Assembly: GCF_028554725.1 (NCBI RefSeq)
Contig: NC_071669.1
Coordinates: 56,081,001 to 56,145,000 of the forward strand
Direction: 5' to 3'
Source of the DNA: Zeugodacus cucurbitae
Taxonomy: Eukaryota; Arthropoda; Insecta; Diptera; Tephritidae
Length of the DNA: 64,000 nucleotides
Of this stretch, positions 1 to 11,384 are shown piece by piece. Positions within the stretch are counted from its first letter, which is position 1; every line of letters starts with the position of its first letter. The position numbers and the translations under genes are program-made. The notes beneath the pieces are model-generated. The model ran no database searches and was not told where the DNA came from. It worked only from the letters and a program-made list of their open reading frames with translations.

Positions 1-120
1 ATTTCTTCTTTTCGGTTTGAGTATTCGCGTTTTTTGTGCAATAATTTTGAAAACATAATTGTTAAATTTCGACCAAAAACATACCTACAGATACATATAC
101 ATATAGATATTATTTGAGGA

Positions 121-410
121 TCGCACTGCGACCTACGCTCTATTGCGTCCTCTCCTGTTTATCAAAGAATCCATCCAGCCCTGTAGCTCTAAGAAAACTT
201 AGTAACGCTGCATGACGTGTGGACGCGATACTTTCCCTTTGGGGATATAAAGACACCATTGCCTGACTCCTTAACCCCGCAAATGCGTGACAGTCCGTTG
301 AGCAGATTCCGAGTTTGTTCAGATGACGCCTTAGTCTGCAGTGGCCGGTGTAAGGTGCCAATAGTTGTCTCATTTTGTTTTTTGGGAGCGCACTAAGTTG
401 TTTGAATCTC
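121..410 (-). mobile_element. 3' fragment of a Jockey-like LINE (RNase H / C-terminal region)
   Basis: Read on the minus strand, 373-140 encodes a short frame containing the run TGHCRLRRHLNKLGI. This is a hallmark of the C-terminal end of Jockey-type non-LTR retrotransposon polyproteins, where it normally precedes a Cys/His-containing segment. It ends with LLSFLRATGLDGFF, which matches the usual last residues of these ORF2 proteins. The Cys/His segment between the two is shortened here (only one C..C remnant), so there is an internal deletion. No reverse transcriptase or endonuclease motif is present, so this is a 5'-truncated dead copy, the normal outcome of incomplete target-primed reverse transcription. 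The exact clade is inferred from memory of the family motif. Confidence 0.6.
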
Positions 411-1562
411 TTCCGGTTGTACCCCCAAAAAAAAGTTTGGAGTGGCGAAGTCGTGAAAGAATGAGTTTGATTTTCTGATTATTTTAATTTTGGCCAGGAA
501 GTGGTTCTTTCAAAGCGGTATTTTCGTTTCGTTCGTTGATAATGCTGATTCACTACAGTAAAATAGCTGTATACTATTTGCCAAGTCTTAGAATGCAATA
601 AATGTAACTGGTATAAACGGTAAAACTGGCATAACTAAAGAGCGGTAGATTTTAAGCATGTGGATGACTTTAATGATACTCTCTTAAGAATTTATTTGTA
701 CATAAAATATATTTTAAAGGTTAAATAAAGGGAAGATAATACTTTATTTGCTATGTCTAATTAAGAACTTTCAAGTTTCAAGCTAAATATCTTCTAATAA
801 TTTCAAGATTGGCACCTGTTACCTAATTTTCAGTACTTTACTGTACAATTCATGATTACAAATCGGGGTCGTGAGAAAACATAACCTGGTAAGAGGTTGT
901 CTGCTGCTACTTAGTTTGATTCTATCCTTTGTTTCTTTTCATATTCTGAGGCATAACAAACAGTTTTTATTTATATTTTTCTAAAAACTATCAATTTGTG
1001 TCCAATTTTACCCCTACCGAACCCATTACTGTTATTTACGAGTATATACAACATACTTGAAACTTCGACCTAAATATACCTACATATATCCGATCCGCAA
1101 CGTAACGACCCGATTATTTTGGAAAATTTAATGTCAATTACTGGAGTTCTCTGAAATACAATCTTATGGAACTATTAAAAGAGATCAATTCCGATCAGAT
1201 TAGATGGATATCCCATAGATCGCTTCAACGAAATAGGGTCAGTGTAACAACTAAATTATTGATCAAATAATGCTTTTGAGGAGACCAGATATAAACCTAT
1301 CTACCTTTTTTCACAAATTTACATACAAATTACATAGAATCTGAAGGGTTTCAAGATTTGTTTGGAGACTTTTGTCGAAATCGAGGTAATAATGACGGGA
1401 AATGAAATGTACCTCATAATTGAGAAAATTTCGTAAACCAAAGCCTCCTTTTGTTGAAGAAAAAATGCAATTTTGTGAGAATTTCTTCTACTTTGCTATG
1501 GAACTAAGGTAAGGTATGACCCAAAATTACGATTTAAATATGAAAAACAATCAGCAAATTGT
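411..1562. other. AT-rich noncoding DNA
   Basis: Stop codons are frequent in all frames and no repeat structure or regulatory motif stands out. It contains a homopolymer-rich, intron-like sequence. A T-rich acceptor-like site occurs on the minus strand near 1506, but without a convincing exon. Confidence 0.6.
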
Positions 1563-1564
1563 TA

Positions 1565-2215
1565 AGGGGCTATACCAGTGTAACCCATGAAAAATTAGGA
1601 GATTTTCGAGAATTTTTTTTTTTTAAGGAAGTACTCGATCGAATGTTTCGATAATAAGCTATATTTTCAGCTATATTTTACAAAAATATTGAAAAAATAA
1701 CGGAGTTATGTGCTGTTTTCGAAGGTATCAAAAAAAGTACCCCAATTGATGTCATGAGTCCGGCCGAATGAGTAGCTGAAGCAATAAAATTCAAAAAGAG
1801 TATTAAAGTTGATGGTACTTCTTACACAATGACCTACGATTTTTGAAAAATATCAAAATTAACAAAATGGCGTAGTTCTGAGAAAAAATATTGTTTTTTT
1901 TTATGTAAAAAATTGTAGTTTTTTTTAATGCCAAACAGCAATCAAAAAGATCATTGTTTAGTAAATATATTCAAGAATACTCAGTTCCAATTTGAAGTGC
2001 ATCGGTCAATTTCTCGTTAATGAAAATAGTTGCGTTTAAAGTTTCGACTATGGTGGCTTATGCCTACAAGCGGTCGCTCTTTAGAACGATGCCATTCAAA
2101 ACCTATTTAAAATACGATCTTACCGCTTTCACAGAATATTTTTGAAAGTTTAAACTATTGAATAAGCAAAAAAAAAGAATCGATTTTTTGAAAGTGTGAC
2201 ACTGGTATAGCCCCT
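1565..2215. mobile_element. MITE-like inverted-repeat element, family A copy 1
   Basis: The element begins AGGGGCTATACCAGTGT and ends with the reverse complement ACACTGGTATAGCCCCT, flanked on both sides by TA (1563-1564 and 2216-2217). This fits the TA target-site duplication of the Tc1/mariner superfamily. It is 651 bp and has no transposase frame. A second copy in the opposite orientation lies at 62211-63591: the 3' part of copy 1 matches the 5' part of copy 2 closely, including the AATCGATT block next to the terminus. It is presumably mobilised in trans by an autonomous relative elsewhere. The superfamily is inferred only from the TA and the inverted repeats. Confidence 0.8.
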
Positions 2216-2217
2216 TA

Positions 2218-3380
2218 CATATTCCTATTGAAATATTAAGGTTGATTAATTTTCCAATGCACTGTAGCGAAATCCAAAATTTAAATAAACGCAAAACATA
2301 CTTATATAGATATACAATGTAGATGAGTATATGTATGTGAACCGACTGCTTTAAGATTAAAATTTATTTTCGTGGTGTGCCAAAATTTTGACAGCTCTTC
2401 AATGGCTTCAAAAACACACACACAAACAAATTTCTGGCAGCAATGCTTCAACTTCAACTTGAAATCTACAGTTTCAGCATCAACAAGGCGAGCTTAAGCG
2501 ATGAGTATGCTGCACTTGATATCAAAATATAAAATAAAATCACCAAAAATGCTTACATACATACATATTTATAAATGATTTTGGGTATATTTGAAGCGGT
2601 GTGTTGTGCGGTGTGGTGTGGTGCGGTGCGCGTGAGGAATGACAACGAAATTTGATCACTTTTAGTTTGAACCGTAATAAATCACTCGCTTGAGTTGCAT
2701 TGAGTGAGTATGGTTTAAACGACAACAACAACAACAAATTATTAACATGAAAACACCATGAAGCATAGCAACAGCAACAACAACAACAAATCTTATATAT
2801 GTTGCACGCATCACTTGCGGCTCCACAATGTTGATCCTTCTGGTAAATATGACTCCGCATTAAGACTTGGGCTGTCGTGAAACCCGTTCTTTTCCACGTT
2901 GATATTATTTTCGGTTACTGTCATAGCAATTTGTTTCGTGTTCATTTTTGGGCAATCTCACTTTACGGCAGGAAGAGCGGTAACAACAACAACATGAAAA
3001 AAACCAAAAAAGCAGCAACAACAAAAACACAATTTAATCGCAGTTTCTAAGAAAAAGACGAAAATAAAATTTGTTGTTGGTCCAAAGTACCCATTCCAGT
3101 TCGTTGAAGCCTGTTTGATGACACACACTCCACACGCCGCCACGGAAGATAGCTCCAGCAGAACGCATGTGTGTGTGTGTCTCAGGGAAGCTTCCTGAGA
3201 ATTTTTGCGCAAATATAAAAAGAGTGAAAAAATCGCAGAAGAAACTCCCAAAATGCGAAAATGGGAGTAAAATGAAATTATTGCGAGATGCTGATGCTTT
3301 CAAAAAAGTGCGGCGAACGTAGCGTTTGCCTTTAACCTTGGACGCCAAGTATTTTTCGACTTCTCCTCATTTTTGTTATT
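2218..3380. other. Noncoding DNA with simple repeats
   Basis: There is a GGTGT/GGTGC-type degenerate repeat at 2597-2632, CAA runs near 2720-2736 and 2770-2788, a CAA run near 2984-2994 and a short (TG)n at 3168-3180. The apparent minus-strand frames are translations of these CAA tracts (poly-Cys/Leu) and are not supported as proteins. Confidence 0.6.
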
Positions 3381-4140
3381 TTTTCGTATACAAAAACAAC
3401 AATAAAGAAGTGCATTACAGTGGGGGCAACAAAATAAGCGAAAAACGAGCGGCAGCACGAAATGCAAACAACTCAGCTGAACTGAGCTGAAAAAATCAAC
3501 AACAAATTAAAAGCGAAACCAAATAAAGTGCAATGCGGCAGTCAGGCGGCAGCGGCGCGGCACGGCGACGGCGACGCACACGAAGTCATCGAGATGGGCA
3601 AATTTGCCAAATAAGCGACCAATAAAAATGTGAGCCCGCAGTCGAAAATGTCGAAAAATAAAAGTGCAGCATAAAGTGGGTAAACACAACAACAACAACA
3701 GCAGCAACAATAAAAATGCAAAAACAAAAAATAAACTCAAAACCCCAGTGCCATGGACCGATAATGCCATGCAGTCGCACACACACAATTTAATGAACTC
3801 CAGCTCCGGGCGGCAAACGACGGCTCTTAAGCCGAAATGCATGCGACTTTGGGGCAGACAGCCAACACGTGAACGCCGAACCGAAAATAATAAAAGGCAG
3901 CATCTACGCCACTAAACAATAACAACAACAATCACAAGTGGAAGGACCACAAAGCGCTGGCGCTGGTCGATGTGTGGCAGACAATGCAATAAAACGGAAT
4001 AAACCAAATGTGAAAAACAACAACAGCAACAAACCAACAAGAAAACGCTTAATCGAGCAGGCTTGTCGCGAATGGCGCGACGCGGGGGCAGCATGTGAGC
4101 AGCATTGGAGCAATTCATGCGAAGCAATAAAATGCACATA
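3381..4140 (+). other. A- and CAA/CAG-rich block resembling a dipteran 5' leader
   Basis: The plus strand is strongly A-rich with CAACAACAA, CAGCAG and AAAAGTGCA-type runs. This is the style of the sense strand of long 5' UTRs of Drosophila-like regulatory genes. A GC-rich patch (GGCGGCAGCGGCGCGGC) lies at 3545-3561. The longest plus frame, 3664-3915, starts in the repeat and then encodes a less biased tract with NLMNSSSGRQTTALKPK. I do not recognise it and it ends at a stop without a good donor. It could be a first exon, a leader, or chance. No TATA box or clear initiator could be fixed. Confidence 0.3.
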
Positions 4141-5106
4141 AGAGGCGGTATATGCGCTGTCGCCGTAACAAAATAACTTCACATCCAGACGGCAAAGTGC
4201 GCCTACATGCATGCGTGTGTGAGTGAGTGTGTATGTCTACATATACATACATACATATATACATATATACATATGAATGTACATACAAGTGTTTATTTGT
4301 ATGTTGCGTGTGTAAAAGTTAGGAAAGATACGCTTCTTCGCCGCTGGCAGGCACATTCACCTGATGCTGACTAACAAACAGACTACTATGTTAGTTGTAC
4401 ATATGTACATTTGAAAGTATATAGTATATATGTATATATGTATGTGTACATTAAAATGTGCCGAAACGAATAAAAGTTCGATAATATTAGAATGCCTCGA
4501 ATACAAAAGACTTTTGAAGCAGTTGACTTCAAGTCCAAAAGTCCTTTTATATTGAAAACTAATAAAAATTATGAATATGTTACAAAAACAACAACCAATA
4601 CAGAAATATACGTAATTTTCTCAAGAATTTCCCATTCTAATAAGAACGTAACAGTTTCTAATTGCACTAGGGCCCTTATATTCCGGAATGAATATTTGGT
4701 TTAGACAAGCGCAACTTCTCGAAGCCATATTTAACAGTTAATAAAATAGGCAAATGTCGTTAGGAAAGACATTCTGCTTCTCGATTCCTCTAGCAGATGA
4801 GTTAATGCTAATCAAGTAAATCCCTAATGTTTAAGTAATGAAATTTTTACAAATTGATCCCTTAATTACAGTCGAACTTACCGTACAAGTACTCAATTTG
4901 TTAATTGCCTAACAATTAGTGCTAATTCGCTATGCAATTTTGGAATTCTTAATTGTTTCGAAGTCTTTTTAATGTTCATAATAACCTACGCTTATATTTA
5001 CAATATTTTCCGTTGAAGAATTCTATTTTCTGGACCTGGTCAAAATTTCTGATAGGTAATTTCGAAATAAACATGAAATCATAGTTAATAACTAATTAAT
5101 TGCCGA
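4141..5106. other. Noncoding DNA, microsatellite then AT-rich
   Basis: From 4200 to 4320 there is a TGTG and ACATATATACATAC microsatellite tract. The rest is AT-rich and ends in several TTAATT/CAATTA-type words (4860-4960). The frame at 4492-4704 has no recognisable feature and is probably chance. Confidence 0.6.
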
Positions 5107-5800
5107 TTAAGGCAGTAGTCTGCTTTATAAGCCGGAAAAAAGCGTTTTTTTAGCAATATTTTTCTGAAAGGGAAGGAAATGATTGCGGTAAACGGAATTT
5201 TAAGACGATAGTGTACTAGTTATATTTAAGGCTTAAAAAGCAATATTTATTATAAAAAAATTTTGAAATTTTTTCAAAGTTTTAAGTATTTTTCTGGAGC
5301 GCCTGGAGTCGGTGATGGAGGTCGTACGATGCATCTGAAACAGTCGAACCAAATTTTTTTTCTTAATTTTTATAAGTTTATTTTCTTTATGAAGTAAAAA
5401 AATACCGAAGAAGTTATAAAATTCCAAATTTTTTCGTAGTTTGAAAAAAAAAATTCATTTTTTTAAGAAAAAAAATTGACTTTAAGTTGAAAAACAAGTA
5501 GTTTAAATAATACTTTTGTCCAACTTTTTTAGTTCAAATACAAGATTATTTTTGCTATCGCCGGCACCGTTTTCTAACACTTGTGAAAATGAAAACTCGA
5601 GAAAACGCGCTTTATATTTTTCGGATTCGCATTCGCACCTGCTCGACGCTCGGCCACTAAAACTGCTCTAGCTTCGAAAATATGTCGAATTGGCCTCTGG
5701 AATTTTAAAGACATATTCTTGGATAGTTTTGGTAGAGATTTAAAACAAAACAAAAAAAACAAATTTTTTCAAGACTGTAAAGCAGACTACTCTGCCTTAA
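5107..5800. mobile_element. MITE-like inverted-repeat element, family B copy 1
   Basis: Terminal inverted repeats read TTAAGGCAGTAGTCTGC at the left and GCAGACTACTCTGCCTTAA at the right (one extra CT in the right arm). The outer TTAA is palindromic, so the target duplication may be TTAA (piggyBac-like) or TA (Tc1/mariner-like). The second copy, at 37889-38468, lies in the opposite orientation. Internal sequence is well conserved between the copies, including a stretch that in both can be read as LSKNMSLKFQRPIRHIF (minus strand here). No transposase signature is recognisable. Confidence 0.8.
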
Positions 5801-7020
5801 TTGAAAATCAAAAGAACCATAATAACTGTAAATCTAAAAAAGGTTAGAAAAATATTCCAATACCACAATTGACTAATTACCACTAAATTAGTGGTAAAGT
5901 CTGTGTCAAACTCTACAGTTGTCAAAAAGTGTATTAAAAAATTTGAATGAACATAATTAATATATTGAAAATTTTGATGTCTAAAAGACACTTTCTTTGC
6001 AGTTAATATTTCTATTTTAAATAAAAATTCCTTTATCAACTATTTTTGTTAAAAGTCAAATACTAATTGGTTCGGCTTTTATTGAGTGTGTATGAACAGA
6101 AGTCGCAATGACTCAATTTAGTGCTTAATTGACTCAGCTAAATGATATTTGTTTACCAAAAGTATCTATCGCACCTAAGTAGCTGACACTTTACTCAAAA
6201 TAAACAAAGAACTGTTGATGTAGTAGAATCTAAATAAAAGTTGTATCATGAAAAACTATGCATTAGTACGACATAAAATGAGTGGTTCAGCGCTTTATTC
6301 TAAATACGCCATTTAAACAAAAATTCGAACATCAATTCCGATTGCATTTTTCAATCTTCAACACCATCTAAAAGCCGAAAGACCTTCACTCGATAACAAA
6401 AGCAGAGAAAGTGACAAATCTCAAATTTGTTAAAAAGTCATTCCAAATGCTCTTTTGAATATCGTTTAACGATCAAACTTGTTCCAAAATCGTCTATAGT
6501 CCACAGTGGACAATTTACCTGCCGAGATCCTTAAATCAGGAAGTGATCATGGGCTCAAACCAGAACTTATCGATCCAGACAGGTCTGGGTCGCCGAACTA
6601 ACAGCCCTTGATCGGATCCGAAAATCCGAGTCAATCTCGATATCGCAGAACCGGCTGTTGTGGGGAAAGACGTGGGCTTCCACATCACCGCTTCGAGTTC
6701 CTCAGCAATACTATATAGTTGGCTTCTCCAACAACTAAATTTGTCCAGTTTCGAGCACTCACTCATATGCCTATATAATTTCGCCTACCACCAGTTGAGT
6801 AGACAATTTCAAAATACCCCATGTCAGCCCAAACTCAAACGAAACTGTCAGTGATTGCGAAATTTTAGTCAGGCAAGTCAGTCACTCTATCGACCTATCA
6901 GACGCCAGTCGTTCAGTTCAGCACAAGAGTCAAATGACCGAAACAAAAGCTGTGTTCCCTATGGGAAAAATCGAAATCGTTGCGAAATTACAACAAAGCG
7001 CTTTTAACATTACAAACAAA
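5801..7020. other. Noncoding DNA with TGACTCA words
   Basis: AT-rich to 6480, including two TGACTCA (AP-1-type) words at 6109-6115 and 6130-6136 beside TTAATTGA. From 6490 to 6870 the composition is more balanced but no frame is convincing. Around 6890-6945 the sequence (GTCGTTCAGTTCAGC near 6908-6922) resembles a fly initiator region. This is weak and unsupported by a TATA box or DPE. Confidence 0.5.
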
Positions 7021-7460
7021 CTTTCCTATACATATGTACATATGTGCTGAAGGGAAGTCGCGCGGTTCGCAGGGAGTGCGTTGCAACTGTGCCACATGAA
7101 ATTGAATGGTGCAACGAATGTAACAAAGCTTTACAAGCAGCGGTTTAAATGAAAAAATCTGTACTTGTATTCAACTGTCTAACAGCTGCTGGCTGTCGGC
7201 GAGCTCCAATGTGCTCCGGCCAGACACACGTGTACCGGAGTAAACACCGGCAGCAATGACAAAAGGCGGCGTGGCTACTGTGGCGACGCCGTGCGATCGG
7301 AAGCCGTTGCCGGTATGTTGCAACAATTCGCAAAACTTTGCACGGCAGCAACACACGGTCAGAAGGTAGCAGTCGCCGAACGGACATGTACAAAATATCG
7401 AGCTCACTGCTTCAGTTCTCAGTTTTGTGGCATATTTTCCCGAGAATCAATTAGACCAAT
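7021..7460. promoter_or_regulatory. GC-richer island, possible regulatory element
   Basis: GC content rises sharply relative to the AT-rich flanks, with CGGC and GCCGTTGCCGG palindrome-like words. Both strands show overlapping open frames (7145-7407 minus, 7291-7476 plus), as expected when stop codons are rare because of base composition. No domain is recognisable on either strand. A conserved noncoding element or promoter is the more economical reading. Confidence 0.25.
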
Positions 7461-8640
7461 GAAAATATTTGTATGACAGTTTTGTGGAAAAATTCTTGCT
7501 TGCAATTACGAAGTGGTTGGTTATGTGCAAGCTTTCGATATTCAGTATTCCAACAAAGTTGAGAATTTTAAGGTTTTGTTATATTTTTATTTGGTTAAGG
7601 GATAAAAATCGAGGTGAAGAACTGAATCCAAAAGTATTTGTTTGTTCTGAGTTCTGTAAATTTAAAAAAATTTCGAGTTTTTACGCTTTGATTCAACACG
7701 ATTTTCTTCTTTGTACTTTGCCTGGTACATCCGACCAAAAGAGGATACTTTTGTATTAGGGAATCCCTCTCTGAATAATCGTTTTTTTTTTCAAAACAGA
7801 ATGGAAAGGTTTTCGGTTTATACTATTATTGTGGAAGACTTTGAAATAAGACAAGAAAATTAAGAGCCATTGAACTAAGAGAACCCCTGAATTCAGATGT
7901 TTTGAGAAATGCTTCGCGATTCTTCCAGAGTTCTGTCGATTGGTTCAGTAAAATTGATACTTAGAGTAAGTTGTAACGGTAACTTTGGCATACGAAGTCT
8001 TCTCTACATTGCCTATCTTCCCCTTTCCATTAAGCAATCTACTGCGCACACTGCTTTATTTTCCTGTAATTGAAGGATCTTACAAATTTGGAAGTATTTT
8101 TAAGAAAAAACTACTGGGATTTCAACCAGATTCGATCTATCCAGTATATAGGCAATGCTAGTTTGATATTCTTATAGAGTTAAACCAAAGCAGACTTAGT
8201 TTAGTATTTCTGTAGACGACTTAACCCTAGCTAACCTCTTACATTCGGAAAACAACCTGTGAACCTTTCGTCATCGAAAACTATTTATATATATTATCGA
8301 TTGAGACTCGGCGTAAAACCTCCAGCGACCTCGAAACAACCTTATCAAATACAATAATTTAAGAAACTCGTCACGATCCTTTTCATGATATCCCACATCG
8401 GTTAGTGTACCTCATCAGATACAGCTACTGGATATGCTTCGATATCTCTGGTCTATGGAGTCTAAAGTAGTTTCCAACGAACCTTCTCGAAGTTAAGACC
8501 GGATTTCGTATATAGTAGTTGGCAACGCTGACGCCGGAGTAGTAACGTGTGGGCAGTGCGTGGTCCACTTGCGCCAGAGCGCTAGACACACTATCATCGA
8601 GTGAGCTCGCCAAACGCTGGAGAACAACCAGCACCTGCGC
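7461..8640. other. AT-rich noncoding DNA
   Basis: No domain is recognisable. The frame 7469-7759 (plus) is rich in Phe, Leu and Lys, as expected of chance translation. The part 8425-8640, just upstream of the LINE end, is more GC-rich and has an open minus frame (SSLDDSVSSALAQVDHALP). It may be a fragment of an unidentified repeat. Confidence 0.5.
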
Positions 8641-9108
8641 AGTAGCGAGGTCTTCTGACTCACAGTGAAACGAAATCGGTCTTTACAGCTACTGTCGCTC
8701 AGTAAGGCTCATCTCTCCGCGACCTTTGGAGTGCTTACTCGTCATTGCCCAATAGACACACACGCGGTGAGGCTGGGCATCAAGTCAGATCATGCTAGCT
8801 GCCAAAGCTGTTTGGAGGAAGGCGAAGAGGAATCGTCCAAGCACTTCCTCCTTCAATGTCCAGCATTCGCCAACTTGGGTTAAAGCCCAATGCCCTCGGT
8901 AGGCATATCTTCGGCGAACCCAGCGAAGTGCCTGGAATCGATATTTGCAGATTTAAGAACTTTATTATAGAGTCCAAGCGCTTTGTCGCATCATAAGGGT
9001 TTTAGTGATCCGTTAGGAGTTTTCCGCGTGTCACAATGGACAGTCTAATCTGTCTAAGTGGATTCTCTGCATCTGCAGAGATCTACCCCTTTACCTAACC
9101 TAACCTAA
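8641..9108 (+). mobile_element. 3' end of a Jockey-like LINE with TAACC tail
   Basis: Frame 8665-8883 encodes LLSLSKAHLSATFGVLTRHC, then CQSCLEEGEEESSKHFLLQCPAFANLG. The C-x2-C...H-x4-C arrangement followed by CPAF is the typical C-terminal zinc-knuckle-like end of Jockey-group ORF2. The frame stops just after it, and a 3' UTR-like stretch runs to CTAACCTAACCTAA at 9095-9108, a known style of LINE tail in flies in place of poly(A). No reverse transcriptase is present, so the copy is 5'-truncated. A different copy type lies at 121-410 on the other strand. Confidence 0.65.
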
Positions 9109-9257
9109 GTTGGGAAAATCAATAATTTTCGGGGAAGAAATGTATACATGATCTCCTGGAACGATTTAAGTATGTTCTTTGGATACAATGGATTATTTTT
9201 TTTAAAACCTTCTATAGTGTTCTGTGTTCTGTTAACACAAAATTTAAGGTCCTCAAA
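9105..9257 (-). CDS. Candidate 3' exon (weak), 50 codons then stop
   Basis: On the minus strand a good acceptor (TTTCCGTTTATTTCAG, ending at 9258) is followed by an open phase-0 frame of 50 codons, beginning FEDLKFCVNRTQNTIEGF, that ends at a TAG (9107-9105). Composition is mixed-polar rather than repeat-derived. No domain is recognised, no poly(A) signal is assigned, and the frame runs into the end of the LINE tail on the other strand. The minus-strand evidence is therefore only one splice site plus an open frame. A chance frame is quite possible. Confidence 0.12.
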   Translation of the reverse strand, partial: FEDLKFCVNRTQNTIEGFKKNNPLYPKNILKSFQEIMYTFLPRKLLIFPT

Positions 9258-10180
9258 CTGAAATAAACGGAAATATTTCTAAAATTCATTTAACCTGCCA
9301 CATCATGATAATTTATAGTCTCCTAAAAGCCTAAACACATTCCACACTTAGTAATTATATCGGTATAAACGATTCCTCTACGCCACATGTTTAACACTTG
9401 ATGCACAATTACAACAATAAATTTCTATAAAAATAAAAAATAAATACGTATGTATATGAATGAGAAAATATGAGAAACTCAGAAGTCCATCGATCTTCGC
9501 AGACATTACCTATCCCAAGCGTATCCGCCTTCAATTTATCTTCATCTGTAGGATTTTCAATTATTTACACGCACATTACGCAGAGCGAAAACAAACAGCT
9601 TGAAACTACGAGCGTCCCAGAGATCCAAGCGATTAGTATATGCTGCCATACATAACGAGTTGTCTGTGTTCTTCTCCACAAAATAAACATATAAATAATG
9701 CTGCTACTTCCCCTCTGCTCTCCACTCCAACTGCTTGCACGTGATTTTCCGCCAACAGATTTATCACTACATTTCTTACAACATCTCTCACCTTTTTTAC
9801 CGAACATTGTAATTTACAATAGCGAAACACATGTTCGATTTTCACAACGGATATGCACGAACACACTCATACGGGTACTACTGCTATCTCTAGTAGATCT
9901 CACTGATTGTCCCTGCAACTGCGACGGTGCAACTGTGATCGCCGTTGATCTCCTGTGAACCTGTCGTCGCGTCTCGGTCATGTGTGTGTCATGTTAACGA
10001 ACCCGAAACGGCTGGATGCGGCTATCCGCAGATCAACGCACTTCTTGTAAATAAATAAATACAGACTTATTATGCGCGTCCAACTACTGCTATGCGCAGA
10101 CTGCGCACGGCTGTTGAAAATCGAAAGTGATCCTACAAACCCACTTAGGGTTCCCATTGTTTCCCTTTCATTCAGGAAAT
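9258..10180. other. Noncoding DNA
   Basis: AT-rich to about 9470, then more balanced sequence to 10180. Several overlapping frames on both strands (9470-9958 plus, 9565-9866 minus, 9978-10235 minus) are mutually antisense and show no domain. Confidence 0.5.
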
Positions 10181-10800
10181 CGACAAAACGCAAAAAAAAA
10201 ATCACAAACAAACAACAAAAACAACGGAACAACAAAAAGAGCTAACGAAGTCAAATCTTGAGAAGAAAGACCACAAGAAGACGCCATAATGAGTAAGGCG
10301 GTACAAAAAAAACAACACAACAACAGCAAAGTACAAAAAACCAAACAATTGAAGGACGCGAAACCTAAGACAACAACAGCAAAAGCAAACAGACGCGCGC
10401 AGATGTAGTAGTCTCTCAAGCCTCGCACCAGCCGGCCACAGACTGGCAATTTGCACAAAGAACCCTTGCCTACCCTAACATGAGAATGAATGGGTTAGCG
10501 TAACGAAGCAATGCCACCGGAAAACAAATCTGAATATATTTCCAGCGAGAGTTCGATGTGTGTCTGCGTCACTGGCTCCGGTAGCGCTCCGTTGTTGCTG
10601 GGGCGCGGTGCCCCGTACGCAGTGCAGGCGTTCTGTGGCAGGCAACAACGCATAAAAAATGCGAATCTCTGTTGTTCGTTTGCGGTTGAACAGCAGTTGG
10701 AACAGTTGAGCGCAGTTGTTGTGCAGATCGTTTAACGAGGATCAAGCGCGTAGGGTCAAGCCAGACGCAACGTGGCGGATTTGAGGCGCGGTTAAATGCT
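10181..10800 (+). other. CAA-rich leader-like block followed by GC-rich island
   Basis: 10190-10400 is A-rich with repeated CAACAAAAACAACGG-type words on the plus strand, as in fly 5' leaders. 10500-10800 is GC-rich, with TTGTTGCTGGGGCGCGGTGC and an acceptor-like ATATTTCCAG at 10534-10543. A plus frame at 10511-10735 shows no domain. A leader, enhancer or first-exon region is possible, and nothing fixes a start site. Confidence 0.25.
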
Positions 10801-11082
10801 TATATGCTTGTAAAATAAGAATCAAAAATGTGTAACAATAAAAAATGTAAATGTAGAGGGACTGGAGGTGGGCTTGTCGAAAGAGTGGAAGCAAACTTCG
10901 CAGTCATAAGGTGTGGGGTAGCGAGCGCAAGTAAGAACAAGCAGACCACGCGCATGTGGCACAAATGTTGGAAGTAGTGGAGATTTACATGCGTATATAT
11001 CTACATTAGTGTGGTACTTAAGGAATGAAAGTACAATTTTTTCAGCCTCGATATGCTTCGGGTAATACCACTCTTCAAACTT

Positions 11083-11206
11083 AGTCTTCCAAGGTTGTAA
11101 AGTCCCTATAGTGGTTAAAAGTATACCACCAGGGATCACTATAGGGTCTTTGCAACCTTGGAAGACTGGTATACTTTTAACCACTATAGGGACTTTAGTG
11201 GCTTGG
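11083..11206. repeat. Compound inverted repeat (three arms)
   Basis: A 25-base unit starting CCAAGGTTGTAAAGTCCC is present at 11089-11113 on the plus strand, and its reverse complement occurs twice, at about 11137-11161 and 11182-11206 (the last diverged at its outer end). The longer outer hairpin pairs 11089-11127 with 11168-11206. The inner one pairs 11083-11113 with 11137-11167. The two hairpins share the left arm, so alternative foldings compete. The minus-strand 147-codon frame 10822-11265 reads through all three arms, and its internal similarity is caused by them. Confidence 0.85.
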
Positions 11207-11384
11207 AAATATATACTTGAAATATATACAATAATTTTGAACAACCTCAGCCAACTTCTCTCCAAATCCTAAAAATATTGTACAAAAAGGTGTTATGCCT
11301 TTTCGTTTTGTTTTCTGACTCATCTAAAGATTTATAATTACGAATGGAGGGATCTACAAACTTGTTCTTAGCTTTCTACTGCTT

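Noticed and set aside
1141..1160. Minus-strand acceptor GATTGTATTTCAG with a 26-codon open frame
   Set aside because: The pyrimidine tract is weak and the donor is poor (TAG|GTATAT). The length open is within chance.
11133..11146. CACTATAGGG resembling the end of the T7 promoter (vector contamination)
   Set aside because: Only the last ten bases match and the upstream promoter bases are absent. The word is part of a genomic inverted repeat present three times.
10822..11265. 147-codon minus frame with internal similarity
   Set aside because: The internal similarity is fully explained by the three-armed inverted repeat at 11083-11206. It is not a recognisable protein.
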